64,000 nt of DNA from Alteripontixanthobacter maritimus (GCF_003340475.1 NZ_QBKA01000002.1:2179501-2243500); one strand, 5' to 3'; shown: positions 35,798 through 44,405, counted from the stretch's first letter. Made by a program: numbers and translations. Notes: generated by a model from the letters alone, not told the origin.

Positions 35798-36529
35798 TCA
35801 TGGCAATCCTGCGCCTTCCGCGATCGGAGCATCGGCATATTGCGCCGCCAGTTGACGGAGTTCCGGCGTATTGACCGTCCATGTCAGTACCGGCAATCCC
35901 TGCTCACGCTGCCGCGAAGCGAAACCGCTGGGCAGATCGCGAATATCATAAGCCAGGAAATGCGGACGCGCATGGCGCAGGGCTGCGTGGCGACCGAAAA
36001 ATCCCCACACACCGCGCCTGCCTTCTTCTGTGACCACCAGCCCCCGAACGACATGCGCGGCGTTGCGCCAGAACCAGTTGGAAATGCGCGGGTCGAAGCT
36101 CATGATCGCGACATGCCCGCCATAGGAGGACACCGCCCGCTCAACCGCTGCGCAAATCGGCACGAAGGGTCGGTCACGACGCGACTTAATTTCGACCAGT
36201 AGCGGCACGGCGCCATCGATCTGGTCAAGCAATTCGGGCAGCGACTGAATCCGGTCGGTGCTTTCCTTGAGCGTAAATGCCCGCAGTTCCGCCGCATTAC
36301 GCGCGCGCACCGATCCGGCGCGGCCGGTCAGTCGTTCCAGCTGCCAATCGTGAAAGACCATGGCCTCACCATCCTGGCTGATCTGCACATCGCATTCGAT
36401 GCCCAGCCCGCGCGCAATCGCAGCTGCGAACGCACTGCGGCTATTTTCGATCGGCAAGCCTTCTGCGCCGCCACCATGAAGCCCGCGATGGGCATAGGTC
36501 CCCTCCCCCAGCCATGTGATGTCCATCAT
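35798..36529 (-). CDS. ugpQ: Glycerophosphodiester phosphodiesterase
   Basis: Hydrolyses glycerophosphodiesters to glycerol-3-phosphate and alcohol. The active-site motifs are YAHRGLHGGG, ENSRSAFAAAIARGLGIECDVQISQDG and VFHDWQLERLTG, with the catalytic histidines and acidic metal ligands. Start set at the ATG pair 36529/36526 (MMDITWLGEG), giving about 243 residues; the longer frame overlaps ridA and contains TTPATTPAT encoded by a direct repeat (ACACCGGCCACT type) just before this start, so it is doubtful. Confidence 0.85.
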   Translation of the reverse strand: MMDITWLGEGTYAHRGLHGGGAEGLPIENSRSAFAAAIARGLGIECDVQISQDGEAMVFHDWQLERLTGRAGSVRARNAAELRAFTLKESTDRIQSLPELLDQIDGAVPLLVEIKSRRDRPFVPICAAVERAVSSYGGHVAIMSFDPRISNWFWRNAAHVVRGLVVTEEGRRGVWGFFGRHAALRHARPHFLAYDIRDLPSGFASRQREQGLPVLTWTVNTPELRQLAAQYADAPIAEGAGLP

Positions 36530-36572
36530 TGCAGTTGCCGGTGTAGTGGCCGGTGTAGTGGGAACAGAAATA

Positions 36573-37034
36573 TCAGTCGGCAGCGATGGCAATGATTGCA
36601 TCCACTTCCACTGCAGCACCCAATGGCAAAGCAGGCACCCCGACAGCAGCGCGGGCATGGCGGCCGATTTCGCCAAACACGTCGAACATCAGTTCCGATG
36701 CGCCGTTTGCCACCTTGGGCTGATCGGTAAAGTCTGCTGTCGAATTTACGAATGCGCCCAATTTCACGATCCGTTCGACCCGGTCGAGCGGAATTAGCGC
36801 GCTGGTCAACTGAGCAAGGATCATCAGCCCGCAGGCGCGCGCCGCGGCAGTCCCGTCATCCAGCGACACATCCTCGCCCAGCCGCCCGGTGACCAGCTTG
36901 CCATCGATGAAAGGTAGCTGGCCGCTGACATGGGCGAAACCGCCGCTTACTACTACCGGGACATAGCTTGCCACAGGCGCGGCGGCGTCGGGCAGAGTAA
37001 TGCCCAGTTCCTTCAAACGTGCAGTAATCGTCAT
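36573..37034 (-). CDS. RidA family (YjgF/YER057c/UK114) protein
   Basis: 153 residues from the ATG at 37034 (MTITARLKELGITLPD), which overlaps the HAD gene stop as ATGA. Shows VVVSGGFAHVSGQLP, AARACGLMILAQLTSALIPLDRVERIVKLGAFVNS and GRHARAAVGVPALPLGAAVEVDAIIAI, the RidA fold with the conserved Arg in the active cleft. RidA proteins remove reactive enamine/imine intermediates released by PLP enzymes. This longer subtype is common in alphaproteobacteria. Confidence 0.9.
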   Translation of the reverse strand: MTITARLKELGITLPDAAAPVASYVPVVVSGGFAHVSGQLPFIDGKLVTGRLGEDVSLDDGTAAARACGLMILAQLTSALIPLDRVERIVKLGAFVNSTADFTDQPKVANGASELMFDVFGEIGRHARAAVGVPALPLGAAVEVDAIIAIAAD

Positions 37035-37684
37035 ATCGCGTCCTCCTCGATCCGGTCCATGATCCATGGGAGCGCCTTGTCCCAACTGTCGATCCGGGCA
37101 TGGGCGTGACCCGTTGCATGCCCGCAGGTGATGTGCCCCGCAATCGACGGTTCGCCGCATAGATGCAGGCGCGTAACGTGCGGTACCGTTTCCTTGGCGG
37201 ATGCGTGATGCTGCGCCAGATCATCGATAAATATCGCCATGCTCGGCTGGTATTCTTTCAGGATGGCGGCAATCGCCGGCCCCTTGGGACCCTGATTGGT
37301 GAACACCTTTATATCCAGGCCAAGAGCGCGCAATTGCGCCGCACGGTCGTCGCGCCTCTTGTCCACCAGATTGGTCAGAATGACGACATCGGCCTTTTCC
37401 GCAATGGCGTGCATCGCCTCGATCGCACCCGGAATGGCGTCTTGCCGCCCCATCTCGGTATCGAAAAACGCGCCTAGCAGCCGCCAGATGTCTTTTTCCG
37501 GCACTTGTTCACCGCTCGCAGTCCAGCGCATGGCCGTGGCGAAATTATTTCCTTCCAGCTCGAAACTGACTTCCTGCGTTTCGCCCAGCCAGTTCTTGAA
37601 ATGGCTGACCATGTGCAACAGCACCTCGTCACAGTCGGAAATGACCAATGGTCGCGGATTCGGGATCGGGGTCTGGGCGTTCAT
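37031..37684 (-). CDS. HAD superfamily hydrolase
   Basis: 217 residues. Motif I is VISDCDEVLLHM (nucleophile Asp17, Asp19), motif II VVILTNL, motif III Lys in GPKGPAI and motif IV IFIDDLAQHH, so all HAD catalytic elements are present. Substrate unknown. It overlaps the stops and starts of its neighbours (DUF3572 and RidA) by four bases, making a tightly coupled run. Confidence 0.88.
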   Translation of the reverse strand: MNAQTPIPNPRPLVISDCDEVLLHMVSHFKNWLGETQEVSFELEGNNFATAMRWTASGEQVPEKDIWRLLGAFFDTEMGRQDAIPGAIEAMHAIAEKADVVILTNLVDKRRDDRAAQLRALGLDIKVFTNQGPKGPAIAAILKEYQPSMAIFIDDLAQHHASAKETVPHVTRLHLCGEPSIAGHITCGHATGHAHARIDSWDKALPWIMDRIEEDAI

Positions 37685-38013
37685 GCAGAAAGCTTTCTGT
37701 GGACGGCAATAAGGGTTTCCGGGGTAACGTCCAGCGCATCGGCTGCCTTCACCAGATCGGGTTCGTGATTCGCCAGGAACTCCATCACGGCCGCTAAAAC
37801 CGCTGGATCGGTCAAGCCATCGCGCAGGATTTCAGGTGTGAGACCGGTCAACGACAACAGTCGCTCCGCCCGATCCTGATCGGTCAGCAGCCAGCCCAGC
37901 GCCGCCAGTGCCAGCGCGTCGGCATCCTTTGGTGAATGATGGGGTTTGGATGAAAGAGGAATTGGCGCTATCCTGCTGGTTGGGCGCGCGCGATGCGCAC
38001 GCCGGGGGCACAT
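37681..38013 (-). CDS. DUF3572 family protein
   Basis: The conserved core is ADALALAALGWLLTDQDRAERLLSLTGLTPEILRDGL and HEPDLVKAADALDVTPETL, typical of the alphaproteobacterial DUF3572 family of about 90-100 residues; function unknown. The start is uncertain: the only in-frame ATG codons near the core (38013 or 38037) would run head-on into the divK start, and an ATT codon after CAGCAGGA near 37970 would give a more usual length. The stop overlaps the HAD gene start as ATGA. Confidence 0.7.
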   Translation of the reverse strand: MCPRRAHRARPTSRIAPIPLSSKPHHSPKDADALALAALGWLLTDQDRAERLLSLTGLTPEILRDGLTDPAVLAAVMEFLANHEPDLVKAADALDVTPETLIAVHRKLSA

Positions 38014-38030
38014 TGGGGGGAATTGATCAC

Positions 38031-38408
38031 GTGGCAAAGCGCATCCTTGTTGTCGAGGATAACGACCTTAATCGAAAATTGTTCTGCGATGTATTGCGGG
38101 CAGGTGGGCATGAGGTGGAGCCGGTAGCCGATGGCGAGCTGGTCATGAACGCCGCGCGTGCATTCGCGCCTGATCTGGTAATCATGGACATCCAGCTTGG
38201 CAGTGTCTCGGGAATCGACCTGATTGCCGCCATCGCCGCCGATACGGCCCTGCAGGGCACACCCGTGCTGGCGGTGACAGCCTATGCCGGCAAGGGAGAC
38301 GAGGCGAAAATTCGCGATGCCGGCGCACGCGATTACCTTTCCAAGCCGGTCTCAATCGGGCCGTTCACGCAGGCGGTAAACCGGTTGCTCGAAATGGCCC
38401 CTGCTTGA
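38031..38408 (+). CDS. divK: Single-domain response regulator DivK
   Basis: Receiver-only protein of the DivJ-PleC-DivK pathway that acts through DivL/CckA to lower CtrA activity. 125 residues, same as the Caulobacter protein: acidic pocket VVEDND, phosphorylated Asp53 in LVIMDIQLG, AVTAYAGKGDEAKIRDAG and switch Lys in YLSKPVSIGPF. The start is GTG at 38031 with GGGGGGA upstream. pleD, the usual neighbour, is not here. The stop lies inside a 12-base tandem repeat. Confidence 0.92.
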   Translation: MAKRILVVEDNDLNRKLFCDVLRAGGHEVEPVADGELVMNAARAFAPDLVIMDIQLGSVSGIDLIAAIAADTALQGTPVLAVTAYAGKGDEAKIRDAGARDYLSKPVSIGPFTQAVNRLLEMAPA

Positions 38409-38450
38409 CGCCCTGCTCGACCCCCCGCTTGACGCCCGGCTTGACAAGGC
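38403..38450. repeat. 12-base tandem repeat over the divK stop
   Basis: Four 12-base units related to GCTTGACGCCC(T/G): 38403-38414, 38415-38426, 38427-38438, 38439-38450. The first contains the divK stop codon TGA; the third and fourth repeat it in the same frame. Confidence 0.75.
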
Positions 38451-38529
38451 GGGTGCCGAACCGCTTTCCCACCCGTTCATGTCCGGACGCTATAGCGTCC
38501 GCACCCTTTATGCAGGAGCCGTAAGGCCA

Positions 38530-38775
38530 ATGGACCGTTCCCTCGTCGACATCAAAATTCGTGAGTTGATTGCCCCCTTCAACAAGAAGGACGTAATCGT
38601 GAAGGACGAGACGACCTTTGCTGGCGACCTCGAATTCGACAGCCTGACCGTGATGGACTTCGTCGCCGCGATCGAAGACGAATTCGACATCATCATCAGC
38701 ATGAACCAGCAGGCGGAAATCGAAAATTTCGGCCAGCTGGTCGATGCTGTCGCCAAGATGCAGGCCGCAGCATGA
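38530..38775 (+). CDS. Acyl carrier protein dedicated to sphingolipid synthesis
   Basis: 81 residues. The phosphopantetheine attachment site is FDSLTVMDF (Ser in Asp-Ser-Leu) at about residue 38, followed by the helix III region EDEFDIIISMNQQAEIENFGQLVDAV. The start ATG at 38530 gives a standard ACP size. Its stop overlaps the start of serine palmitoyltransferase by four bases, so it most likely delivers the acyl chain to that enzyme, as specialised ACPs do in other sphingolipid-making alphaproteobacteria. Confidence 0.9.
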   Translation: MDRSLVDIKIRELIAPFNKKDVIVKDETTFAGDLEFDSLTVMDFVAAIEDEFDIIISMNQQAEIENFGQLVDAVAKMQAAA

Positions 38776-40022
38776 GCGAAGGTATCATGCAGGCCGACAA
38801 GCCGGACACAGTCGTTGGCGGCGAGACCGACCTGTTCAGCAAGTTCGATGACCTGATCGCGATGCGGCAGGGTCTGCTCGATGGCGGGATAACCGATCCG
38901 TTCAGCCTGGTGATGGAAAAGGTTCTCAGCCCTACTCGCGCCATCTGCAACGGGCGCGACACGATCCTGCTCGGCACTTATAATTATATGGGCATGACGT
39001 TCGATCCGGATGTGGTCGATGCGGGCAAGCAGGCGCTGGCGGATTTCGGCACCGGCACCACCGGCAGCCGTGTGCTCAACGGTACTTATCAGGGCCACAA
39101 GGAATGCGAAGACGCGCTCAAGGAATTTTACGGAATGGACCACGCGATGGTCTTTTCCACCGGGTACCAGGCCAATCTGGGGATCATCAGCACGCTTGCG
39201 GGCAAAGGTGATTATATTGTCCTCGATATCGATAGCCACGCCAGTATCTGGGATGGTTGCAAGCTGGGCGACGCCGAAATCGTACCGTTCAAGCACAACG
39301 ATATCGAAGCGATGGAGAAACGCCTCAAGCGCATTCCCGAAGGTGCCGGCAAGCTGGTTATCCTGGAAGGTGTCTATTCCATGCTGGGCGACGTCGCCCC
39401 GCTGAAGGAAATGGTGCGCATCGCCAAAGAAAACGGCGCGATGGTGCTGGTGGACGAGGCGCATTCCATGGGCTTCATCGGCGACAACGGACGCGGCGTG
39501 GTCGAGGATGCGGGCGTCGAGGACGATGTAGACTTCATCATCGGCACGTTCTCGAAATCCGTCGGTACGGTGGGCGGCTTCTGCGTGTCCAACCATCCGA
39601 AATTCGAAATCATGCGGCTGGTCTGTCGGCCGTATGTCTTCACAGCCAGCCTGCCGCCATCGGTTGTCGCCACGGCGGAAGCCAGCATTCGCAAACTGAT
39701 GCATGGCAGCGAAAAACGCGCGCATCTGTGGGAAAATTCCAAGCGGTTGCACGCCGGGCTGAAAGCGTTGGGGTTCCAATTGGGCACCGATACCCCGCAA
39801 AGCGCCATCGTGGCAGTCATCATGCCCGACCTCACGCAAGGCGCGACCATGTGGGAGGCGCTCTTGCATGAAGGGCTCTACGTGAACCTCGCACGCCCAC
39901 CCGCGACCCCGGCCAACATGACCTTGCTACGCTGCTCGTTATGTGCGGAACATAGCGAAGAGGAAGTCGAAACCATCCTCGGCATGTTCGAACGTGCGGG
40001 CAAGATGGTGGGAATTATCTGA
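38772..40022 (+). CDS. spt: Serine palmitoyltransferase
   Basis: PLP enzyme condensing serine with a long acyl group to 3-ketosphinganine, the first step of sphingolipid synthesis. The protein follows the soluble Sphingomonas enzyme closely: DTILLGTYNYMGMTFDPDVV, AVFSTGYQANLG-type region, DSHASIWDGCK (PLP-stacking His), LVDEAHSMGF (Asp and His) and the PLP lysine in GTFSKSVGTVGG, then RPYVFTASLPPSVVATA. 416 residues, no membrane segment, unlike the eukaryotic enzyme. Coupled to the upstream ACP gene. Confidence 0.95.
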   Translation: MSEGIMQADKPDTVVGGETDLFSKFDDLIAMRQGLLDGGITDPFSLVMEKVLSPTRAICNGRDTILLGTYNYMGMTFDPDVVDAGKQALADFGTGTTGSRVLNGTYQGHKECEDALKEFYGMDHAMVFSTGYQANLGIISTLAGKGDYIVLDIDSHASIWDGCKLGDAEIVPFKHNDIEAMEKRLKRIPEGAGKLVILEGVYSMLGDVAPLKEMVRIAKENGAMVLVDEAHSMGFIGDNGRGVVEDAGVEDDVDFIIGTFSKSVGTVGGFCVSNHPKFEIMRLVCRPYVFTASLPPSVVATAEASIRKLMHGSEKRAHLWENSKRLHAGLKALGFQLGTDTPQSAIVAVIMPDLTQGATMWEALLHEGLYVNLARPPATPANMTLLRCSLCAEHSEEEVETILGMFERAGKMVGII

Positions 40023-40136
40023 TCGAATTGCCGCTACGGCATCCTGGTGCAGATCTTTCGGAACATTATCTAAGTGGCCTTCATTGATTATGCATTCGGC
40101 CCCGTATTGGGGCGAACCTGCATAACGGAGGCTTGG

Positions 40137-40646
40137 ATGGCTGAAATTCCTGTAGAAAAGAAATCGAGCATGGCGTGGCTATGGTGGCTGTTGCTGCTGC
40201 TCGGCATAGCTGCACTGCTGTGGTGGTTGCTTGCAGCCGCAGATAACGACGCTGATGTCGCGACCGTCGATCCGGCCATGGACGAAACGGCAATTACGGA
40301 GCCGCTCGATCCGGCTGCCACGGCAGCAACTGCCGGGATGGCTACTTATGCGATCGGCGACAATGTCGATCTGGATGGCGTACGCGTCATCGAAGCGACC
40401 GGCGATATGGCCTTTACCATCGATGTGGACGGCGAGCCAATGCTGGTCCTGTTCGATCAACAGCGCACCGCCAACACGGCTACGGAAGGCCGTTTCGACA
40501 TCAACGCCGGATCGATTGTGGATATCGAGGGCACCGTACGAAGCGCTTCCGATGCGCTACCAACGGGCGTCACCGCCGATATCCCCGCCGGGACCGAAAA
40601 ATACATCTATGCGACCGAGCTGATGACGGCCGCGGCCCAGGAATAA
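40137..40646 (+). CDS. Membrane-anchored protein, unknown function
   Basis: 169 residues. The start ATG at 40137 has GGAGG six bases upstream. One membrane segment (residues 12-33, Trp/Leu-rich), an acidic Asp/Ala linker, then a beta-rich domain with YAIGDNVDLDGVRVIEATGDMAFTIDVDGEPMLVLFD and SIVDIEGTVRSASDALP, probably periplasmic. No family was recognised. Followed 10 bases later by the PRC-barrel gene, so likely one transcript. Confidence 0.7.
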   Translation: MAEIPVEKKSSMAWLWWLLLLLGIAALLWWLLAAADNDADVATVDPAMDETAITEPLDPAATAATAGMATYAIGDNVDLDGVRVIEATGDMAFTIDVDGEPMLVLFDQQRTANTATEGRFDINAGSIVDIEGTVRSASDALPTGVTADIPAGTEKYIYATELMTAAAQE

Positions 40647-40656
40647 GGTAAGAACC

Positions 40657-40986
40657 ATGAAACACGATCAACGTTTCGAAACCCTCGAAGCTGCCGGCGA
40701 CTGGAAAGTCGAACACGGCGAGCAGGATATTCGCGGACGGCCTTTGGTGTCCCCCAACGGCCATACCTATGGCACGATCGACGAGTTGTTGATCGACAAG
40801 GATGAAAAGCGCGTTATCGCAATCAGGCTGGACGACGGCCGCCTGGCATCTGTCGAGCCACTTGAAATCCATGACGACAAGGTCGTTTATGGCGAAGCGG
40901 CGGAAACATATGCTGCTCGCCATAATGTTACAGGCGAAGTCAGCGAGACGTACTACGTCCGCTATCCCAGGTCGCGGACTAGCTGA
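40657..40986 (+). CDS. PRC-barrel domain protein
   Basis: 109 residues. DIRGRPLVSPNGHTYGTIDELLIDKDEKRVIAIRLDDGRLASVEPLEI is a PRC-barrel core (G-x-x-V-x-x...G-x-I-x-D-x-x-x-D). Such small barrels occur in RNA-processing and photosynthetic reaction-centre proteins and in stress proteins; no specific role can be given. A strong hairpin lies 43 bases after the stop. Confidence 0.8.
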   Translation: MKHDQRFETLEAAGDWKVEHGEQDIRGRPLVSPNGHTYGTIDELLIDKDEKRVIAIRLDDGRLASVEPLEIHDDKVVYGEAAETYAARHNVTGEVSETYYVRYPRSRTS

Positions 40987-41028
40987 CGGCCCTTCCAATC
41001 GCGCTTCGGCGCTGGACTACGACTTTGT

Positions 41029-41062
41029 GCGGCCTGCCTACTGTTTCGGTAAGGCAGGCCGC
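41029..41062 (+). terminator. Strong stem-loop after PRC-barrel gene
   Basis: GCGGCCTGCCT (41029-41039), 12-base loop, AGGCAGGCCGC (41052-41062): 11 perfect GC-rich pairs. There is no good T-run after it (GCAAGTTT), so it may be a weak terminator or a 3'-end stabilising hairpin. Confidence 0.6.
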
Positions 41063-41141
41063 GCAAGTTTCGGTTTATAGAAAATATCACCACAAGAACG
41101 TTGCTTTCAGCGTCAGATCCTGTGTGTGAAGGAGAATAAAT

Positions 41142-41564
41142 ATGAAGACGACCAACACAGGCAGCGCGAAATATGATGGCCTTGGCAAGGCTGGCAAGGG
41201 CCATGTTTCGACGGGATCGGGCGCGCTCGATAACCAGCCATACGGGTTTAATACGCGGTTCGAAGATGCGGCAGGCACCAATCCCGAAGAACTGATCGCG
41301 GCCGCTCATGCCAGCTGCTTCACCATGGCTTTAAGCTTTCAGCTGGGCGATGCCGGGTATGACAAGGGCACTCTCGAAACTTCGTGCGAAGTCACGTTGG
41401 AGAAGGATGGCGACGGGTTCACTGTGACCCGGTCCGCCCTGACCCTGAACGGCGACGTGCAAGAGGTCGACCGCGCGAAGTTCGAGGAACTGGCAAACAA
41501 GGCGAAAGAGAATTGCCCGATTTCCAAATTGCTCGACACATCGATTACGCTCGATATCCGTTAA
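41142..41564 (+). CDS. osmC: OsmC family peroxiredoxin
   Basis: Reduces organic hydroperoxides with a reactive cysteine pair. The two cysteines are in AAAHASCFTMALSFQL (about residue 57) and KENCPISKLL (about residue 125), with the conserved Glu in NPEELIAAAH and Arg in PYGFNTRFED. 140 residues; ribosome site GAAGGAGAA upstream of the ATG at 41142. A clear terminator follows. Confidence 0.93.
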   Translation: MKTTNTGSAKYDGLGKAGKGHVSTGSGALDNQPYGFNTRFEDAAGTNPEELIAAAHASCFTMALSFQLGDAGYDKGTLETSCEVTLEKDGDGFTVTRSALTLNGDVQEVDRAKFEELANKAKENCPISKLLDTSITLDIR

Positions 41565-41619
41565 GCCCCGGTATTCGATGGGCAGGGCACTTTCGATCCA
41601 GAGTAGAACCGGGACACGG

Positions 41620-41651
41620 CCGGGCGGGCGCGATCCCGCCCGGTCTTTTTT
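41620..41651 (+). terminator. Rho-independent terminator of osmC
   Basis: CCGGGCGGG (41620-41628), loop CGCGAT, CCCGCCCGG (41635-41643), then TCTTTTTTT to 41651. Nine perfect pairs and a T-run; the last bases are the stop of the opposite gene, so it may also slow transcription from that side. Confidence 0.9.
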
Positions 41652-42295
41652 CAGAGCGTATCGATCGTCGCCGCTTCGCAGCCCGTCAGGGGTTCGCCGT
41701 TTGCGCTGTCATCGCCGCCCAGTTGCGTAACAGCCAGAATGCCGCCGACGATCAGAACCGCGAACACTGTTGTCAGCAACCCGAGATACTTATCGATCAC
41801 GCGTTTGATCGGCGCACCGAAAACGCGGAACAGAACACCGACCGTCATGAAGATCATCGCACGCCCCACGATGCTGGCGACAATGAACGTGACAAGGTTC
41901 ATCTCGATGAAGCCGGCCGTAATCGTGAGCAATTTGTAGGGCACCGGCGTCATCGCAGCAAAGATCACCGCTTCAGCCCCGAACTCCCGCAAGGTGCACG
42001 CCGCCACGGGAAACGCATCGGTCAGACCGAGCCCGGCAATAAGCTGCTGCCCGATAGAGGCATAAAGCCCCCAGCCAATGGCATAGCCGACCAGCGCGCC
42101 AAGGACCGAAGACACAGTCGCAATCAACGCAAACCGGATCGCCTTGCCCGGTTCGGCAAGGCACATCAGGCCGAGCAGCGGATGCGGGGGGATCGGGAAT
42201 ACACTCGATTCGAGGAAGCAGAAAAACGCCAGCCACCATTCGGCGTGCGGATGCGCTGCCTTGTCCAGAACCCAATTGTACAGACTACGCAGCAT
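41651..42295 (-). CDS. YqaA/DedA-type (VTT domain) inner membrane protein
   Basis: 214 residues with five or six membrane segments. FLESSVFPIPPHPLLGLM near residue 28 is the YqaA variant of the DedA E-x-x-x-P-x-P-x-x-x-L motif; GYAIGWGLYASIG and AAMTPVPYKLLTITAGFIEMN follow the VTT-domain (SNARE-associated) pattern. These proteins are linked to membrane lipid and undecaprenyl-phosphate flipping in other species. Starts ATG 42295; divergent from the GTA cluster. Confidence 0.88.
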   Translation of the reverse strand: MLRSLYNWVLDKAAHPHAEWWLAFFCFLESSVFPIPPHPLLGLMCLAEPGKAIRFALIATVSSVLGALVGYAIGWGLYASIGQQLIAGLGLTDAFPVAACTLREFGAEAVIFAAMTPVPYKLLTITAGFIEMNLVTFIVASIVGRAMIFMTVGVLFRVFGAPIKRVIDKYLGLLTTVFAVLIVGGILAVTQLGGDDSANGEPLTGCEAATIDTL

Positions 42296-42398
42296 GGCGT
42301 TGCTCCCGACGCCGCGACCATGCGGGCTTTGCGAGCCGTTTAGGCAATCGCACGCGCGTACGCAAACATCCTATTATAACCTATTTGGCACTTTTGTA

Positions 42399-42427
42399 TT
42401 GACATCGTCACACTGTTTGGTTAGAGA
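42399..42427 (+). promoter_or_regulatory. Candidate sigma-70 promoter of the GTA cluster
   Basis: TTGACA (42399-42404), 17-base spacer, TAGAGA (42422-42427), in the 215-base gap before the first GTA gene. The -35 is a perfect match and the -10 is weak (3 of 6). No TTAA-N7-TTAA CtrA box was found in this gap. Confidence 0.4.
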
Positions 42428-42510
42428 AACGGAACATCGCGATAGACCGAGTCGGACGGGACGCCTCCCGGACCAGACCGTATCGCCTCAAGCTTCAGGA
42501 TTGCACGACC

Positions 42511-43074
42511 ATGACCACGGCGAAGTTCTCTTCGCCGGGCACTGCCGATGGTGCATCGGACAGGCCCGGCACGACACCCATCAAGGCTACACTAACTCCA
42601 GCTTTCGAAATCAAATCTACAGCCGACGATTGGCGGGACGACTTCCTTGCCGCGCTGGCCGAGACGTCGAACGTAAAAGGCGCCGCGCGCAAAGCCGGCG
42701 TCAACACTGCCAAGGTTTACAAGGCCCGGCGCAACGAGCCGGAATTTGCCCGCGAATGGCAGGACGCGCTCGCCGAAGGATATGATAATTTGGAAATGGA
42801 CCTGCTGCACCGGCTCCGCGAAGGCGAGTTGGAAGGCGGTAAGACCAAGGCTCGGCGCAAGTTCGACAACGCCATATCCTTCCGCCTGCTGACCGCCCAC
42901 CGCGACGCAGTCGGCAGGCAAAAAGCTATTCGCAGCAATGAGGATGAAGACGCTATCCTCGATTCGATCGACCGCAAACTGGAAGCCATGCGCCAGCGCG
43001 ACAAAGCGGTGCAGGATATGCTGAAGGACAATGGAGATACCTATTATGTCGGCGGCGGAGCGGCTGAGAATTGA
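42511..43074 (+). CDS. GTA small terminase-like protein (gp1 position)
   Basis: 187 residues. ADDWRDDFLAALAETSNVKGAARKAGVNTAKVYKARRNEPEFAREWQDAL is a helix-turn-helix of the small-terminase type; a charged second half (RLREGELEGGKTKARRKFDNAISFRLLTAHRDAV) follows. It would bind DNA and hand it to the large terminase. Position at the head of the cluster, coupled to the large terminase by a TTGA overlap, supports this. Confidence 0.85.
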   Translation: MTTAKFSSPGTADGASDRPGTTPIKATLTPAFEIKSTADDWRDDFLAALAETSNVKGAARKAGVNTAKVYKARRNEPEFAREWQDALAEGYDNLEMDLLHRLREGELEGGKTKARRKFDNAISFRLLTAHRDAVGRQKAIRSNEDEDAILDSIDRKLEAMRQRDKAVQDMLKDNGDTYYVGGGAAEN

Positions 43075-44405
43075 CCCACCGCGCCGGGTTGCTCCGCTAC
43101 CTGCTAAGCCTCGAACCTACCGAAACCATGGTGCGCCTGGGCAACTTCAGCCGTCCCGAAAAGGAGGAATTCCGCCAACATTGGCGGCTTTGGGCGCGCA
43201 AGGAGCAACTGCCGCCACCGGGCGACTGGCGCATCTGGATGATTTGCGCCGGACGCGGTTTTGGCAAAACCCGTGCGGGCGCAGAATGGGTGCGCGCAGT
43301 GGCCAAGCGCGATCCCGACGCCCGCGTCGCATTGGTAGGCTCGTCCATTTCTGAAGTGCGCGCGGTCATGGTGGAGGGAGAAAGCGGTTTGCTCGCGATC
43401 TCCCCACCGGATCGTGCGCCGCAGTTCGAACCTTCGCTGAAACGGCTGACCTGGCCCAACGGTGCGCAGGCGTTTCTCTATTCCGCAGCCGAGCCCGAAG
43501 GATTGCGCGGCCCGCAACATAGCGCCGCGTGGTGCGACGAAATCGGCAAATGGGAAAACGCATCGCAGCGCGCCATCAGCGCCTGGGATAATCTCCTGAT
43601 GGGTATGCGCCTCGGTGAAGATCCGCGCATCCTCGCCACGACTACACCGCGCGCCGTGCCACTGGTCCGCCGTCTGCTCGCCGAGGCGGATGCGGGCGAT
43701 GTGATCGTCTCGCGCGGATCCACATACGATAATGCTACCAATCTGCCCGAACGGTTCGTGCGGCAAATGAAGCGAAGTTTCGGCAAGACGGCGCTCGGTC
43801 GGCAGGAGCTGGACGGCGAAATTCTGGCCGATGTGGAAGGTGCGCTGTGGACCCGCGCCCTGCTGGAACGGTGCCGCGAAACCGCCCTGCCGGAAGCATC
43901 ATCGCGGATCGTGATCGGCGTCGATCCACCGGCGTCGGCAAAGGGAGACGCCTGCGGTATCATCGTCACAGGGATCGGAGACAGCGGCGTCGCCACCGTG
44001 CTCGCCGATGCTTCCGTACAAAAGGCCAGTCCCGAAAAATGGGCTCGTGCGGTCGCTAGGGCAGCAAAGGCCTGGAACGTCGATCGCGTCATTGCCGAAG
44101 CAAATCAGGGCGGCGCGATGGTGGAAAGCGTGTTGCGCGCCGCCGATATCGCCCTGCCTGTAAAACTGGTCCATGCCAGCCGCGGCAAGGTGGCGCGGGC
44201 TGAACCCGTGGCGGCATTGTATGAAGCCGGGCGGGTGCGCCATTCGGCCATGTTCGCCAAACTGGAAGACGAACTGTGCGGCCTGATGGCAGGCGGCACT
44301 TACGAAGGACCTGGCCGCAGCCCCGACAGAGCAGACGCGCTGGTCTGGGCGCTGACCGAACTGATGCTGGGCAGCCGCAGCCAGCCACGCGTGCAGACAA
44401 TCTGA
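43071..44405 (+). CDS. GTA large terminase (gp2)
   Basis: Packaging ATPase and nuclease. Walker A is MICAGRGFGKTRAGAEW (about residues 57-73), Walker B-like region PQHSAAWCDEIGKW, the coupling motif ILATTTPR, and the RNase H-like nuclease part with VIGVDPPASAKGDACGI and a later RSPDRADALVWALTEL Asp. 444 residues. TTG start at 43071 overlaps the small terminase stop, with GGAG upstream; an ATG at 43128 is the alternative. Confidence 0.95.
   Translation: MTHRAGLLRYLLSLEPTETMVRLGNFSRPEKEEFRQHWRLWARKEQLPPPGDWRIWMICAGRGFGKTRAGAEWVRAVAKRDPDARVALVGSSISEVRAVMVEGESGLLAISPPDRAPQFEPSLKRLTWPNGAQAFLYSAAEPEGLRGPQHSAAWCDEIGKWENASQRAISAWDNLLMGMRLGEDPRILATTTPRAVPLVRRLLAEADAGDVIVSRGSTYDNATNLPERFVRQMKRSFGKTALGRQELDGEILADVEGALWTRALLERCRETALPEASSRIVIGVDPPASAKGDACGIIVTGIGDSGVATVLADASVQKASPEKWARAVARAAKAWNVDRVIAEANQGGAMVESVLRAADIALPVKLVHASRGKVARAEPVAALYEAGRVRHSAMFAKLEDELCGLMAGGTYEGPGRSPDRADALVWALTELMLGSRSQPRVQTI

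Noticed and set aside
40060-40085. EcfG promoter before the membrane-anchored protein at 40137
   Set aside because: GGAAC is present, but 17 bases on is CATT, not CGTT; the mismatch is at a key position.
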